Source: an uncultured bacterium
GTDB lineage: Bacteria; Planctomycetota; UBA1135; GCA-002686595
Length of the DNA stretch: 64,000 nucleotides
Assembly: GCA_937910685.1 (NCBI GenBank)
Contig: CALEMP010000203.1
Location: 24,023-88,022 of the forward strand
Direction of reading: 5' to 3'
The position numbers and the translations under genes were made by a program. Shown here one piece after another: positions 1 through 9,909 of the stretch. The notes under the pieces are model-generated. The model searched no databases. It saw nothing but the letters and a program-made list of their open reading frames with translations, and was not told the origin of the DNA. Within the stretch, counting starts at the first letter, position 1, and every line of letters begins with the position of its first letter.

Positions 1-2
1 TG

Positions 3-3000
3 CTGAACCACGGATGGTGGGAGCAACCCAGTGATCCCCATGGGAAATGGGTATTCCACCGCCAGGTCTTATCCCCGGGACAGGGTGGTGCGCAGATTCT
101 GATTCACGACTGGGATGGGGATGGGGACGCGGATGTGTTCACCTCCCTCAATGCTCATGGGTACGGACTCTCATGGTTCGAGAACCGGGGCCGACGTGAT
201 GATGGGACTTTGGATTTGAAAGAGCGCCCGATCATGGGCGCCGAGGGGAGCAACCTGGCGGGAGGCTTGGCGATTAGTGAACTGCACGCTCTGACGACCA
301 CCGATCTTGATGGGGATGGCCTGCTGGATGTGGTCACGGGCAAACGCTTTATGAGTCACAGTTTCCGCGAGGCGGGATCGCGAGGCCCTGCCTGGATCAT
401 TGGTTTGCGGCAGGACCCGAGCCAACCAGATGGGTTTTCCCTTTGGCCCATTCACGCCGATTCCGGCGTTGGTACCCAGGTTTGCGCCACCGACATGAAC
501 GGGGACGGGCACGCGGACTTTGTGACTGCATCTAAGAGGGGGATCTTCGTGCACCAGCGCAGGCCCGAGGTTCCGGTGCAAGGGATCACCGAGCAAACCA
601 CGACTCCGCGCCCCGATCCGTTTCCTGAAGGGGGCCAGCGGGCCGAAAAACCGGGCGGTGGATTTGTCAACTTAGATTTTGAGCTGGGCAATCTGAGCGA
701 CTGGACCTTGGAGGGCGAAGCATTTGAGGGCCAACCGATTCGGGGGGACACGGTAGTCCTCCGCCGCAGCGAGACACTGAGCGCCCATGCGGGGTCTTTT
801 TGGATCGGTGGATACGAGCTGCATCAGGACACTCCGACCGGACGCATGACATCGATTCCCTTCAGCCCTCCGGGACGCTTCATGGCATTCCTGATTGCCG
901 GCGGTAGTTCTCACAAGACGCGGCTTGAAGTGCTCGATGCTGACTCGGGCGAAGTTCTGTTCGAAGCTATGGGGCGCGACGCCGAAGAACTGCGCCCGGG
1001 GGTGATTGACCTTGGGGCGGAGGCCTCGCGCTCAATTCAAATTGCTTTGGTGGACGAAGAGACCGGGGCTTGGGGACACTTGAACGTGGATCACATTCGC
1101 TTTTATCAGGAGCGGCCCGATTTCCCCGAGGGTCAAGAGGTGCAGATTTCCAGTGACCGGGTGGTGCACGAGGGGCTGAGTCCAAAGGAGGCAGCGGCAG
1201 CCATGAGCGTCCCCGCTGGATTTCATGTGGACCTGATTGCGGGGGAACCAGATCTACACCAGCCGATAGCTCTTTGGATTGACGACGGGGGTCGGCTTTG
1301 GGTGGCGGAAGCTCACAGTTATCCCAAAAAACGACCCGCTGGCGAAGGCCTTGACCGGATCGTCATTTTTGAAGACTCCGACCAGGATGGATCCTTTGAA
1401 ACCAAAAAGGTTTTTTGTGAGGGCTTGAATCTGGTCTCTGGAATGGCGGTGGGTTTTGGCGGGGTCTTTGTAGGGCAGGCGCCGGAGCTCTTGTTCATCC
1501 CCGATCGCAACGGCGACGATGTTCCCGATGGCCCGCCGGTAGTTCTCCTGGACGGTTGGGGCTATGAGGACACCCACGAGACGCTCAACGCCTTCACTTT
1601 TGGTCCGGATGGCTGGCTCTATGGTTGTCACGGAGTGTTCACCCATTCACGGGTGGGTGCGCCGGGGACGCCCGATGAAGATCGTGTGCCGATCAACGCT
1701 GGGGTTTGGCGCTTTCATCCCACCGCTCATCAGTTTGAGGTTTTTGCGGAAGGTACCAGCAATCCATGGGGCGTGGATTTCAATGCCCAAGGCGAAGCCT
1801 TCGTGAGCGCATGTGTGATTCCACACTTCTATCACCTGGTTCCTGGGGCCCGTTACCTCCGGCAAGCGGGTCAGCACTTCAATCCCTTTGTCTTTGAAGA
1901 CTTGCCAACGATTGCTGACCACCGCCACTACTTGGGAACCGATCCCCATGGGGGCAACGGGCGATCGGATCTAGCGGGAGGAGGGCACGCGCACTGCGGC
2001 CTATTGATCTATCAAGGCCAGCAATTTCCCGAGGAGTATCAGGGGGGTGCATTGTTCTTCAACGTGCATGGCAATCGCATGAATCATGACCTCTTGACCC
2101 CGGACGGTGCCACCTGGATCGCGGGCCATGGGGATGATTTGGTGCGCGCCAACGATACTTGGTTCCGCGGGATTGCCGCGCGTACGGGTCCTGCGGGCGA
2201 GGTGTTCTTCATCGATTGGTACGATCCTCAGGCCTGCCATCACAATGACACGGAAATTTGGAACCGCACCAACGGGAGGCTGTTTCGGTTGCGATACGGG
2301 GACCAGGGCACGAGCTTCTTGGACCTGCGAAAGTCATCCCCCCAAGAGTTGCTCGAACTGGCCCTGACCGGCACAACCTACGCCTCCCGGCGCGCCCGAC
2401 GGCGTTGCCAGGAGCGCGGTTTGACTCCCAAGGAGGGCACCTCTGTAGAGGCGATGTTGATTGGCGATGAAGACCCGGCCGTGCGCCTGCGCGCCCTTTG
2501 GTTGCTTCAGAGTTGCGGAGGTTTGATGGAGCAAGCTGCGGTTCATGCCCTCACAAAGGATTCCGATCCAACCGTGCGTGCATGGGCGGCGCGCTCCTTA
2601 GGCGAGCGAATCAACCTCGAGCCCTCCACGGGCGAGATGCTGGTCTTACGCGCAGAGAGCGAACGGGACCCCGTGGTCTTGCGCGAACTGGCCAGCGCAG
2701 CCCAACGTGTGCCCAATCACTTGCGTTGGAATTTGGTTACGGCCCTCGCCAGCAATCCTTCGGCCATGGCTGAAAACTCGGTGGTGCTCTTGACCTGGTA
2801 TGGACTTGAGCCACTTGTGCCCCTAGATCCCGCCCGGGCCTTGGCCTTGGCGCGCAACGCTTCCTCGGAACGGATCGCCCGATTCGTCGTGCGGCGCTGC
2901 GCAGCGGTGGATACGGCCATGCCCGCCCTGGTGAGTCACTTGCTCACGGTTACCGACGACGCGACACAAGTGGAATCCCTTGACGCCTTGCTTCAAGCCC

Positions 3001-4586
3001 TGGGTGAGCGACGCGGGGTGGAGGCCCCGCCGGGCTGGAGCGCAGCCTTTGGTCAACTCAAGCAGGGCAGTGATGGGGTTGCCGAACGGGCCGTGCTGGT
3101 GGCCGCGCGCTTCGGTGACGAGCGCGCCTTTGGAACCCTGCGCTCGTGGTTGGCCAGCGGTGAAGATGATCAACGCACTCGGTTGGCTTTCGAGGTGCTC
3201 ACTGAAGCGGCGGATCCGGCGACGCATGAGATACTGTTGGCCCTGATTGAAAACCCCGCATGGCAGCAAGATGTCTTACGCAACCTGGGCCGATGGCCCG
3301 GGGCACGGACCACGGGCGCAATCTTGGCCCACTGGACAGGGTACTCCCCTGCTGCACAACGGGAAGCGGTGGCGACTTTGACCAGCAACGCCAGCGGCGC
3401 ACGGGCAGTCTTGGAAGGAATCAGAACCGGTTCACTTGGTGGCCGCGAGATTCTGGCTCCCACTGATGCCCGGCGCATCGTGGAATTGGGTCCCGAACTC
3501 AGCGAGCTGTTGAACGAGGTTTGGGGCACCCTACGACCCCTTGGTCTGGACCGCGTGCAGCAGGTCGCCGATTGGAAGCAAGTTTTGACGACCCAGCGAT
3601 TGGCCGAAGCGGACTTGAATCATGGCCGTGCGGTCTATGCCAAGACCTGCCAGCGCTGTCATGTGCTGTATGGCATTGGCGAAACCGTGGGGCCGGAGTT
3701 GACTGGTTCGAATCGCACGGACTTAGATTATCTACTGCGCAATTTGATCGATCCCAGCGCTGAGATCCCTGCCGACTATCGCGCGACGATTGTGGCCACC
3801 CACGAGGGGCGCATCGTGAATGGTGTGTTGTTGCGGGAGACCGATGAGATTTTGGTCCTGGCCTCCGAAACCGGCAGGATCGAGTTGGCCCAAAGCGAGG
3901 TGGAAGCCCGGCGTACGGATCCTAATTCGTTGATGCCGGAGGGCCAGCTCGACGCTCTCGAAGAGGCTGAGGTGGTGGATCTGGTGGCCTACCTTGGTTC
4001 CAGTGGGCAAGTTCCCCGGCGGTTGCTTGCTGGAGAGGGGGGCGACTTGTTCGATGGGAAAACATTGGCCGGTTGGTCCGGCGCCGATGGGCTTTGGACC
4101 GTGGAGCAAGGCGAAATCGTCGGGCGCGCCATAGGCCTGGAGCACAACGAATACTTGATCAGCGATCACGACCTGCGGGACTTCCGCTTGGTGTTGGAAC
4201 TTCAACTCACCCCCGACTCTGGCAATAGCGGCATTCAGGTTCGTTCGCAGCCTTTTGAGGAGCACTCGATGCAGGGCTTCCAAGTGGACGCGGGCCAGAT
4301 CCATTGGGGCACGTTGTACGAAGTTCACGGCCGCAACGCCCTGGTCACGGACGTCCCGAGTGCCCATCGTGCCGGAGAGTGGAACACCTATGAAATTCTC
4401 TACACGGGATCGCGCATCCAAGTCGCGCTCAATGGAATCCAGACCATTGATTTGGATGATGAACAGGGGGCAGCCCACGGGCGCTTGGGGTTCCAGCTGC
4501 ACCAGGGCCAGTCCATGATCGTGCGCTTCCGCAATCTGAAGTTGGAGCTCGATCCCGCTGAGCCCGGGCTTAAGACTATTTCCTAG
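3..4586 (+). CDS. PVC-type membrane-bound dehydrogenase / cytochrome c / DUF1080 fusion protein, 5' truncated
   Basis: The reading frame is open to the left edge, so the start lies outside the window; the GTG at 135 is internal. Visible order: FG-GAP/VCBS-like repeats (DWDGDGDAD before 135, then TDLDGDG and TDMNGDG), a jelly-roll-like stretch, a PVC dehydrogenase beta-propeller region (bases about 1180-2300, including the APELLFIPDRNGDD segment), HEAT-like helical repeats to about 3550, a cytochrome c module with CQRCH at 3648-3662, and a C-terminal DUF1080 (3-keto-disaccharide hydrolase type) domain from about 4048. In Planctomycetota these domains are linked to extracellular or periplasmic sugar degradation and electron transfer. 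The exact substrate cannot be read from the sequence. The next gene, a sialate O-acetylesterase, starts 54 bases downstream on the same strand and fits a carbohydrate-use role. Confidence 0.9.
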   Translation: MNHGWWEQPSDPHGKWVFHRQVLSPGQGGAQILIHDWDGDGDADVFTSLNAHGYGLSWFENRGRRDDGTLDLKERPIMGAEGSNLAGGLAISELHALTTTDLDGDGLLDVVTGKRFMSHSFREAGSRGPAWIIGLRQDPSQPDGFSLWPIHADSGVGTQVCATDMNGDGHADFVTASKRGIFVHQRRPEVPVQGITEQTTTPRPDPFPEGGQRAEKPGGGFVNLDFELGNLSDWTLEGEAFEGQPIRGDTVVLRRSETLSAHAGSFWIGGYELHQDTPTGRMTSIPFSPPGRFMAFLIAGGSSHKTRLEVLDADSGEVLFEAMGRDAEELRPGVIDLGAEASRSIQIALVDEETGAWGHLNVDHIRFYQERPDFPEGQEVQISSDRVVHEGLSPKEAAAAMSVPAGFHVDLIAGEPDLHQPIALWIDDGGRLWVAEAHSYPKKRPAGEGLDRIVIFEDSDQDGSFETKKVFCEGLNLVSGMAVGFGGVFVGQAPELLFIPDRNGDDVPDGPPVVLLDGWGYEDTHETLNAFTFGPDGWLYGCHGVFTHSRVGAPGTPDEDRVPINAGVWRFHPTAHQFEVFAEGTSNPWGVDFNAQGEAFVSACVIPHFYHLVPGARYLRQAGQHFNPFVFEDLPTIADHRHYLGTDPHGGNGRSDLAGGGHAHCGLLIYQGQQFPEEYQGGALFFNVHGNRMNHDLLTPDGATWIAGHGDDLVRANDTWFRGIAARTGPAGEVFFIDWYDPQACHHNDTEIWNRTNGRLFRLRYGDQGTSFLDLRKSSPQELLELALTGTTYASRRARRRCQERGLTPKEGTSVEAMLIGDEDPAVRLRALWLLQSCGGLMEQAAVHALTKDSDPTVRAWAARSLGERINLEPSTGEMLVLRAESERDPVVLRELASAAQRVPNHLRWNLVTALASNPSAMAENSVVLLTWYGLEPLVPLDPARALALARNASSERIARFVVRRCAAVDTAMPALVSHLLTVTDDATQVESLDALLQALGERRGVEAPPGWSAAFGQLKQGSDGVAERAVLVAARFGDERAFGTLRSWLASGEDDQRTRLAFEVLTEAADPATHEILLALIENPAWQQDVLRNLGRWPGARTTGAILAHWTGYSPAAQREAVATLTSNASGARAVLEGIRTGSLGGREILAPTDARRIVELGPELSELLNEVWGTLRPLGLDRVQQVADWKQVLTTQRLAEADLNHGRAVYAKTCQRCHVLYGIGETVGPELTGSNRTDLDYLLRNLIDPSAEIPADYRATIVATHEGRIVNGVLLRETDEILVLASETGRIELAQSEVEARRTDPNSLMPEGQLDALEEAEVVDLVAYLGSSGQVPRRLLAGEGGDLFDGKTLAGWSGADGLWTVEQGEIVGRAIGLEHNEYLISDHDLRDFRLVLELQLTPDSGNSGIQVRSQPFEEHSMQGFQVDAGQIHWGTLYEVHGRNALVTDVPSAHRAGEWNTYEILYTGSRIQVALNGIQTIDLDDEQGAAHGRLGFQLHQGQSMIVRFRNLKLELDPAEPGLKTIS

Positions 4587-4640
4587 GAGAGTGCCCAAAG
4601 AGCAACGCTCGATTGCCGCAGACTGGGCTAAACTGGCCTC

Positions 4641-6590
4641 ATGCTACGTCTCTCTCTCTTCATCCTGCTTCTCGCCCCTCTTAGTTCAGCTGCCCCCCAG
4701 GAGCTGCGCTTGTCCAGCATGTTTGCGGACCATATGGTTCTTCAGCGTGAAACGAGTGCCCCTGTTTGGGGCTGGGCCTCACCTGGCACCGAGATCCGTG
4801 TGCTTGGGTCATGGAGTGAAAGCGCCGCCACATGTAAGGCGGATGGGAAAGGTGCGTGGCGCGTGGACCTCGCGACTCCCATTGCGGGGGGGCCCCACAC
4901 TCTTACGGTCACCGCAGACAAGTCCATCACCTTGCAAGATGTGATGGTCGGGGAAGTTTGGATTTGTTCAGGGCAGTCCAACATGGAATGGCATCTTTCT
5001 TGGTTTGCTGACGGCGCTGTCACGGCCAATACGGTGGACGAGCCCCAACTGCGCCTGTGCACCGTGGAGAAAACGTTCTCCGACGCGGCTGAAAGCGAGA
5101 GCAACATCTCTTGGGCCCTCTGCACCCCCAAATCCGCTGCAGACTTTAGCGCGACCGGCTTCTACTTTGGTCGCGAGCTTGCCGATGCCATGCCCGGCGT
5201 TCCTATTGGATTAGTGATGACCGCTTGGGGAGGCACCGTGGTCGAGGCTTGGACCAGCGAAGCTGCTCTCCGGCTGGGCGGCGAATTTGACGGTATCCTC
5301 GATCGGGTTGCTGTGCGCCGTTCGGGCCAAACGGAAGGTGACGCCGGTGGAGGCCCCGAAGCCATTTGGTGGAGTGACCTGTTCAAGAAAGATCCCGGAC
5401 TTGAAGCTGGCTGGAATCGGGCGGGCGGTAACAGCGAGGGTTGGAACTCGGTTGAGGTGCCGATTCAATTCAGCAATATGGGCTTGGGCGGCTTCGACGG
5501 CTGTGTCTGGTTCCAACGCGGATTTGAGGTTCCCCCCTCGTGGGCAGACAAGGACTTAGTGCTCTCCCCCGGTGCTATGGATGACATGGATGTGACCTGG
5601 GTCAATGGGGTAGAAATCGGTGCTACCCGGGAGGGCGGCAAGCACGCAACGGCCAGGGAGTATTCGATTCCCGCCGGTACCATGATCCCTGGAATCAATG
5701 TGGTCTCGATTATGGTTGTGGATACCGGTGGCGCTGGAACCATCGGCTGGGGATCTGGCGGCCCCGGGACCATCGAACTTGTTTGCCCCGATCTTGATCA
5801 GCGCCTCACCCTAGACGGGACCTGGTTCTCTCGAACAGGGGCCAAGGCCTCGGACCTGGGAGCCTTTCCCACGAACGGCTGGTTCGATCAGAACACCCCT
5901 TCCGCCCTTTACAACGGAATGATCGAGCCGCTGATCCCCTTCGCCATTCGCGGGGCGATCTGGTATCAGGGTGAATCTAACGTGGGGCGCGCGGCCCAGT
6001 ACCTGCGACTCTTTCCGGGGATGATAGAAGATTGGCGCAGGCGTTGGGGACGCGGGGATTTCCCTTTCTATTGGGTGCAAATCGCGCCCTTTGGATACGG
6101 CGGGGACGTGGGCCAGGCAGCACGCTTGCGCGAAGCCCAGAGCATGAGTCTGTCCGTGGCAAACACCGGCCAAGCCGTGATCATGGATCTCGGTGACCCG
6201 GGAAACATTCACCCGGGGCACAAGGATCAGGTGGGCCGTCGATTGGCGCTTTTAGCCTTGGCCAAGGACTACGGCAAGGACTTGGTCTGGTCGGGTCCAA
6301 CCATGAAGTCTTCGGTATTTGAAGGGGGCCAGGCCACCTTGAGTTTTCACCACGCTGAGGGCTTGGAGCTACGCTCCGAAACTCAGAGGCGCTTCACTGT
6401 CGCTGGCGCGGACCACAAGTTCTATCCCGGCGAGGCAATCGTTGTGGGCGAGACCGTGGTGGTGACGTGCTCAGCGGTGCCCGAACCCGTTGCTGTTCGT
6501 TTCGCCTGGGGCGCAGCGGATGCGTCCAGCCTGTTCAATGGAGCGGGCTTGAGCGCGTCGAGTTTCCGCACCGATCAGTGGGCCGACTAG
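4641..6590 (+). CDS. Sialate O-acetylesterase family SGNH hydrolase, secreted
   Basis: This 649-residue protein begins with a signal peptide (hydrophobic LSLFILLLAPLSS, cleavage near residue 18). SGNH block I is present as SGQSNMEW (Ser113), and the block with WYQGESN and the late IHPGHKDQVGRRLA segment supply the expected oxyanion and catalytic His/Asp positions. A jelly-roll-like insertion lies between the first and later SGNH blocks, as in the long sialate O-acetylesterases (DUF303 family). These enzymes remove O-acetyl groups from sialic acids or other acylated sugars. The gene follows the DUF1080 fusion on the same strand and probably belongs to the same glycan-use group. Its stop converges with a minus-strand gene 27 bases away. 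Confidence 0.88.
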   Translation: MLRLSLFILLLAPLSSAAPQELRLSSMFADHMVLQRETSAPVWGWASPGTEIRVLGSWSESAATCKADGKGAWRVDLATPIAGGPHTLTVTADKSITLQDVMVGEVWICSGQSNMEWHLSWFADGAVTANTVDEPQLRLCTVEKTFSDAAESESNISWALCTPKSAADFSATGFYFGRELADAMPGVPIGLVMTAWGGTVVEAWTSEAALRLGGEFDGILDRVAVRRSGQTEGDAGGGPEAIWWSDLFKKDPGLEAGWNRAGGNSEGWNSVEVPIQFSNMGLGGFDGCVWFQRGFEVPPSWADKDLVLSPGAMDDMDVTWVNGVEIGATREGGKHATAREYSIPAGTMIPGINVVSIMVVDTGGAGTIGWGSGGPGTIELVCPDLDQRLTLDGTWFSRTGAKASDLGAFPTNGWFDQNTPSALYNGMIEPLIPFAIRGAIWYQGESNVGRAAQYLRLFPGMIEDWRRRWGRGDFPFYWVQIAPFGYGGDVGQAARLREAQSMSLSVANTGQAVIMDLGDPGNIHPGHKDQVGRRLALLALAKDYGKDLVWSGPTMKSSVFEGGQATLSFHHAEGLELRSETQRRFTVAGADHKFYPGEAIVVGETVVVTCSAVPEPVAVRFAWGAADASSLFNGAGLSASSFRTDQWAD

Positions 6591-6617
6591 GTCGCTCTGC
6601 TCAGTCCGAGCGCGCCC

Positions 6618-7046
6618 CTAGGGTCCGACCCGTAGGTCGTCCTTGTAGGTGCCGGATTGGAGTTCGTCCCGCTCACCATCCGGACCATAAAAAACCCAGT
6701 CTCCTTCGGGTTGGCCAGCGACGTACTGCCCCTCGGAGAGTAACCGGCCATTCTCATGCCAGGAACGAAAGGGCCCGTGGGCCTCACGGTCGCGCCCATC
6801 CAACCGGTAGGTGGTCTCGGTCTTGGTGTAGCCGTTTGGCCAATGCTCTACCACTATTTGGCCTTCGGGTCGCAAGATCCAGGTGGCGATGATCATGAAA
6901 AGGATCAGGCCAACGGCGATAAGCGTAACTCGAAGAGCCTGCTGGGCGCGTTCTTCGGGGGTGCGCAGGATGGTCTCGTCATCTGTTAGGCCTTCAAGGT
7001 CAGCCCGGTCGGTGATGCGTTCATTGCTTAGGTCGGGGATGTTCAT
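6618..7046 (-). CDS. Single-pass membrane protein with MORN/YwqK-like repeats
   Basis: I chose the ATG at 7046 because the longer frame upstream has no protein-like character and reaches toward the previous gene. The 142-residue product has a charged N-terminus, one membrane segment (about residues 37-57, VTLIAVGLILFMIIATWIL) and a C-terminal region with repeated GxxxxWHENGRLLSEGQY, GDWVFYGPDGE patterns typical of MORN or YwqK-type repeats. No enzymatic motif is visible. It lies 67 bases downstream of the kinase-like membrane protein gene on the same strand and may be co-transcribed with it. Function unknown. Confidence 0.7.
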   Translation of the reverse strand: MNIPDLSNERITDRADLEGLTDDETILRTPEERAQQALRVTLIAVGLILFMIIATWILRPEGQIVVEHWPNGYTKTETTYRLDGRDREAHGPFRSWHENGRLLSEGQYVAGQPEGDWVFYGPDGERDELQSGTYKDDLRVGP

Positions 7047-7113
7047 TTGGATGTGGTCGACTTGCAGCCAGGGCCGAGGCCCAGACAGGTGCCCAACCCG
7101 GTGGGGAATACTC

Positions 7114-8745
7114 TCATGATTGGTGGCGCTTAGTATGACGCACGATGTGATCGGCGCTGTGGTTGGCGAGATGCTCGGTGAGTGTGTCTTGGCCACCCCA
7201 GATAGGGAACCGGCGGCCAATGAGGGTCATCCCATCGTAGAGCAAAAACTGTGCGGGTAGGTTTCGGCTCCCGTGACCGGTCCAGGCGATTTGGGCGGGG
7301 TAGGCTAAGTTGCCGAGAACCGGTAGCACTCCTATCCCCAGGGCGACCCATGGGGGATTGCCGCCCCTGCTGATTTCCTGAATCGTGCGCAGGCCTGTGT
7401 AGAGGCTGCGCGAGAGAGATCCTCCGGCAAGGATGACCAGCGCGACGGTGGTTTCGTCCACCACGCCGAACATCAAGAGAATGGGAAAGACGATCCATTC
7501 GGTCACCTTGACCAAAGGCTTCATGCTCAGGTGCACCGCAAAATCTGAGAGCCATGCAGAGGAGTCCTCTGCATGGACCGCGTCCCTGATTTCGGACGCA
7601 TGGGCAGGGGACAGACTACCGCGGGAAGTCCACTGATCAATGCGTATGAGAATCGCGGCGCGGGCTACTTGCTCTCGGCGCTGTTGCGAGAACATGAAGC
7701 TCCCGGCTTGGGCGGGGATCACGTGCCAAGGAACTTGTCCCAGTTGGCTGGTGAGGGTTTTGCAAAGGTGCAGGGTGCGGGTGGCGAGTCCCCGGATGCC
7801 CCGCATGGTTTCTCGCAACCACCAACGGGTTGGGGCACGTCGATAATGCGTCGCTTCTGTTGAACTTAGTTGACCTTTGGCTTTTTGGCTGGCAATCGAT
7901 CTATCGAGGCGTGACTGTTGCCAAAACTGTTGGCCTGAAATCTCTAGGGCAGCGCAATCGGACAGGAGGCGTTCGGTCGTGCCCGCACCTCTCCCCGCGT
8001 CCAACCTCGCCTGGTTGCGAGTCAACCAAGCAGTTAGGCGCGTGGTGTCTGTGTGGTCAAAAAGGGGCGCACGGTACTTGGCGGAGAGCGGTAAATAAAC
8101 GCGCAGCAAAGCCCCGGGGTGTGCGGGGAAGAGCGCGGGAACCCCAGACTCTAGATCGACCCAATACCACCGCTTGCCCCCCTGGGCATCCTCGCGAAGA
8201 AGGAAGTTAGCGAAAGCCACGGGATTGCCGAGCCCTGCCAGCCAGAGCATTCCATCGAAGCCCGTTTCTCGCAGCAGTTCTTGCAGCTTAGGCAGTAGCT
8301 GCAGCCGGAGTTCGTCCGTGTCTTTGCTGCCTTCTCGGTTGAGGGGATGGTGGAGGGCCGGATAGGAACCATCGATGTACTCGGTATCCAGGGTCATGGC
8401 TGCGCGCTTTTCGTCCCAGCCATGCCCGAGGGCCCGGGCCACCTGCATGCTGTCATTGAATGCAAGGGGCACAAGCTCTGCCAGAATGCGCCGACGCAAA
8501 AAAGCCCCGCGAATCGCGTGCTCGCTCCAGGCATAGGGATTCGCTGCACCCAAGAACGCGTACTGCACCAGGCGCGTGAGGGTCCCCGAGTCAAAAACCT
8601 TACGCGCGATTTTGGGACCCTTCGGTGGCTCGAGCAAATAGAGAACACCGGAGCGGCCCCGACCGATGCAGGGGGCTTGCTCGCTGAGGGTGGCCGCGGG
8701 GAGAGCCATGGGGGCTGCTTGCTTGGGCCTCACTCGCGTTTCCAT
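7114..8745 (-). CDS. Kinase-like protein with C-terminal membrane region
   Basis: ATG at 8745 is preferred over an in-frame TTG four codons upstream; neither has a clear ribosome binding site. The N-terminal half resembles a protein-kinase-like or lipopolysaccharide-kinase-like fold: a possible nucleotide loop GRGRSGVLYLL, a following IARKVF lysine, and a late WYWVDLESG segment resembling the metal-binding DFG/DLE region. The usual HRD catalytic loop is not obvious; FANFLLRED lies near its expected place. The C-terminal third (after about residue 395) contains two or three hydrophobic segments that could anchor the protein in the membrane. I do not recognise a named family. It sits downstream of nrdB on the same strand, separated by 116 bases. 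Confidence 0.6.
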   Translation of the reverse strand: METRVRPKQAAPMALPAATLSEQAPCIGRGRSGVLYLLEPPKGPKIARKVFDSGTLTRLVQYAFLGAANPYAWSEHAIRGAFLRRRILAELVPLAFNDSMQVARALGHGWDEKRAAMTLDTEYIDGSYPALHHPLNREGSKDTDELRLQLLPKLQELLRETGFDGMLWLAGLGNPVAFANFLLREDAQGGKRWYWVDLESGVPALFPAHPGALLRVYLPLSAKYRAPLFDHTDTTRLTAWLTRNQARLDAGRGAGTTERLLSDCAALEISGQQFWQQSRLDRSIASQKAKGQLSSTEATHYRRAPTRWWLRETMRGIRGLATRTLHLCKTLTSQLGQVPWHVIPAQAGSFMFSQQRREQVARAAILIRIDQWTSRGSLSPAHASEIRDAVHAEDSSAWLSDFAVHLSMKPLVKVTEWIVFPILLMFGVVDETTVALVILAGGSLSRSLYTGLRTIQEISRGGNPPWVALGIGVLPVLGNLAYPAQIAWTGHGSRNLPAQFLLYDGMTLIGRRFPIWGGQDTLTEHLANHSADHIVRHTKRHQS

Positions 8746-8861
8746 TTCAGGAGCCAAGGGTCGTTGGTCTTTTCCTGGGCCGTGGCACCAGACAAAGGTA
8801 ATGCGCAGCAGAGAAGAGCTTGCATGGGCCCTAACCTACTCGATTTCCCCCATGGGCAGCC

Positions 8862-9869
8862 CTAGAAGTCTTCGCCGAAGGACACTTCCCCTGCGACCGC
8901 CACCTGGTAGGCGGAGACCTTGCGCTCGAAGAAGTTCGAGAGCTCCTGCACATCCTGCAGCTCCATGAAATCGAAGGGGTTTTTCGACCCATACCGTTCT
9001 CCGAGACCGAGGTTCTTGAGGCGCTGGTCCGCAACGAACTCAAGATAGGAGCGCATATCCTTGAGGGGAAGCCCTGGGACCCCGTTGGCCAGGAGGTCTT
9101 CGGCAAACAGCATCTCGCATTCCACTGCCTCCTCGAGCATGCCGACGATCTTGGTTTCCATCTCGTCATTCCAAAGGTCCGGGTATTCCCGGCGGGTCTG
9201 CTCAACAACCTCGAAGGCAAAGGACATGTGGCAACTTTCGTCACGGAAGACCCAGTTGGTTCCGGCGGCGAGGCCGTTCAAGAGGCCCTTGGAGCGCAGG
9301 AAGTAGACGTAGGCGAATGCGGCAAAGAAGAACAATCCCTCGATGCAGCATGCGAAGCACACCAGGTTCAGCATGAACTGCTGACGCTTCTCTGGGGTGT
9401 CCGTGGCATCTAGATCTGCCACTGAATCGATCCACTTGAAGCAGAAGTCCGCCTTGGATTTGATCGATGGGATCTTGTTGATCGCATCGAATGCCTCTTC
9501 CCGTTCCTTGTGGTCGGGAATGTAGGTGTCGAGCAGAGTCAGGTAGAACTGCACATGCAGGGCTTCCTCGTAGAGCTGCCGGGACAGGTACATGCGCGCT
9601 TCCGGCGAGTTGATGTGCTTGTAAAGGGACAGCACCAAGTTGTTGGAAACGATCGAATCCCCCGTGGCGAAGAATGCCACTAGGCGGTGAATCAGGTGAC
9701 GTTCGGCCGGCAAGAGGCGCTTGTCCAGGTCCACCACATCCGTAGAAAAGTCCACCTCTTCAACGGTCCAAGTGTTCTTGATTGCATCCCGATACATGTC
9801 ATAGAAGATCGGGTACTTCATGGGACGCAAAGTGAGAGCGAAGCCTGGATCTAGGATCTTGCTGGTCAT
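8862..9869 (-). CDS. nrdB: Class Ia ribonucleotide reductase small subunit
   Basis: The 335-residue R2 protein carries the diiron site and tyrosyl radical used by NrdA to reduce ribonucleotides. Visible ligands: D71 in FFATGDSIVSNN, E102 and H105 in EEALHVQFY, a later E in CCIEGLFFFAAF, and the RDESCHMSFA pair. Tyr109 sits four residues after H105, the same spacing as the radical tyrosine of E. coli and human R2, so this is not a radical-Tyr-lacking class Ic form. I chose the ATG at 9869 because upstream in-frame sequence overlaps nrdA and looks non-coding. nrdA ends 40 bases upstream, and both genes should be transcribed from the NrdR-type promoter near 12420. Confidence 0.96.
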   Translation of the reverse strand: MTSKILDPGFALTLRPMKYPIFYDMYRDAIKNTWTVEEVDFSTDVVDLDKRLLPAERHLIHRLVAFFATGDSIVSNNLVLSLYKHINSPEARMYLSRQLYEEALHVQFYLTLLDTYIPDHKEREEAFDAINKIPSIKSKADFCFKWIDSVADLDATDTPEKRQQFMLNLVCFACCIEGLFFFAAFAYVYFLRSKGLLNGLAAGTNWVFRDESCHMSFAFEVVEQTRREYPDLWNDEMETKIVGMLEEAVECEMLFAEDLLANGVPGLPLKDMRSYLEFVADQRLKNLGLGERYGSKNPFDFMELQDVQELSNFFERKVSAYQVAVAGEVSFGEDF

Positions 9870-9909
9870 GGATTCAATTGGGTGCGGTGTTGGACGGGAC
9901 GAAACAGAT

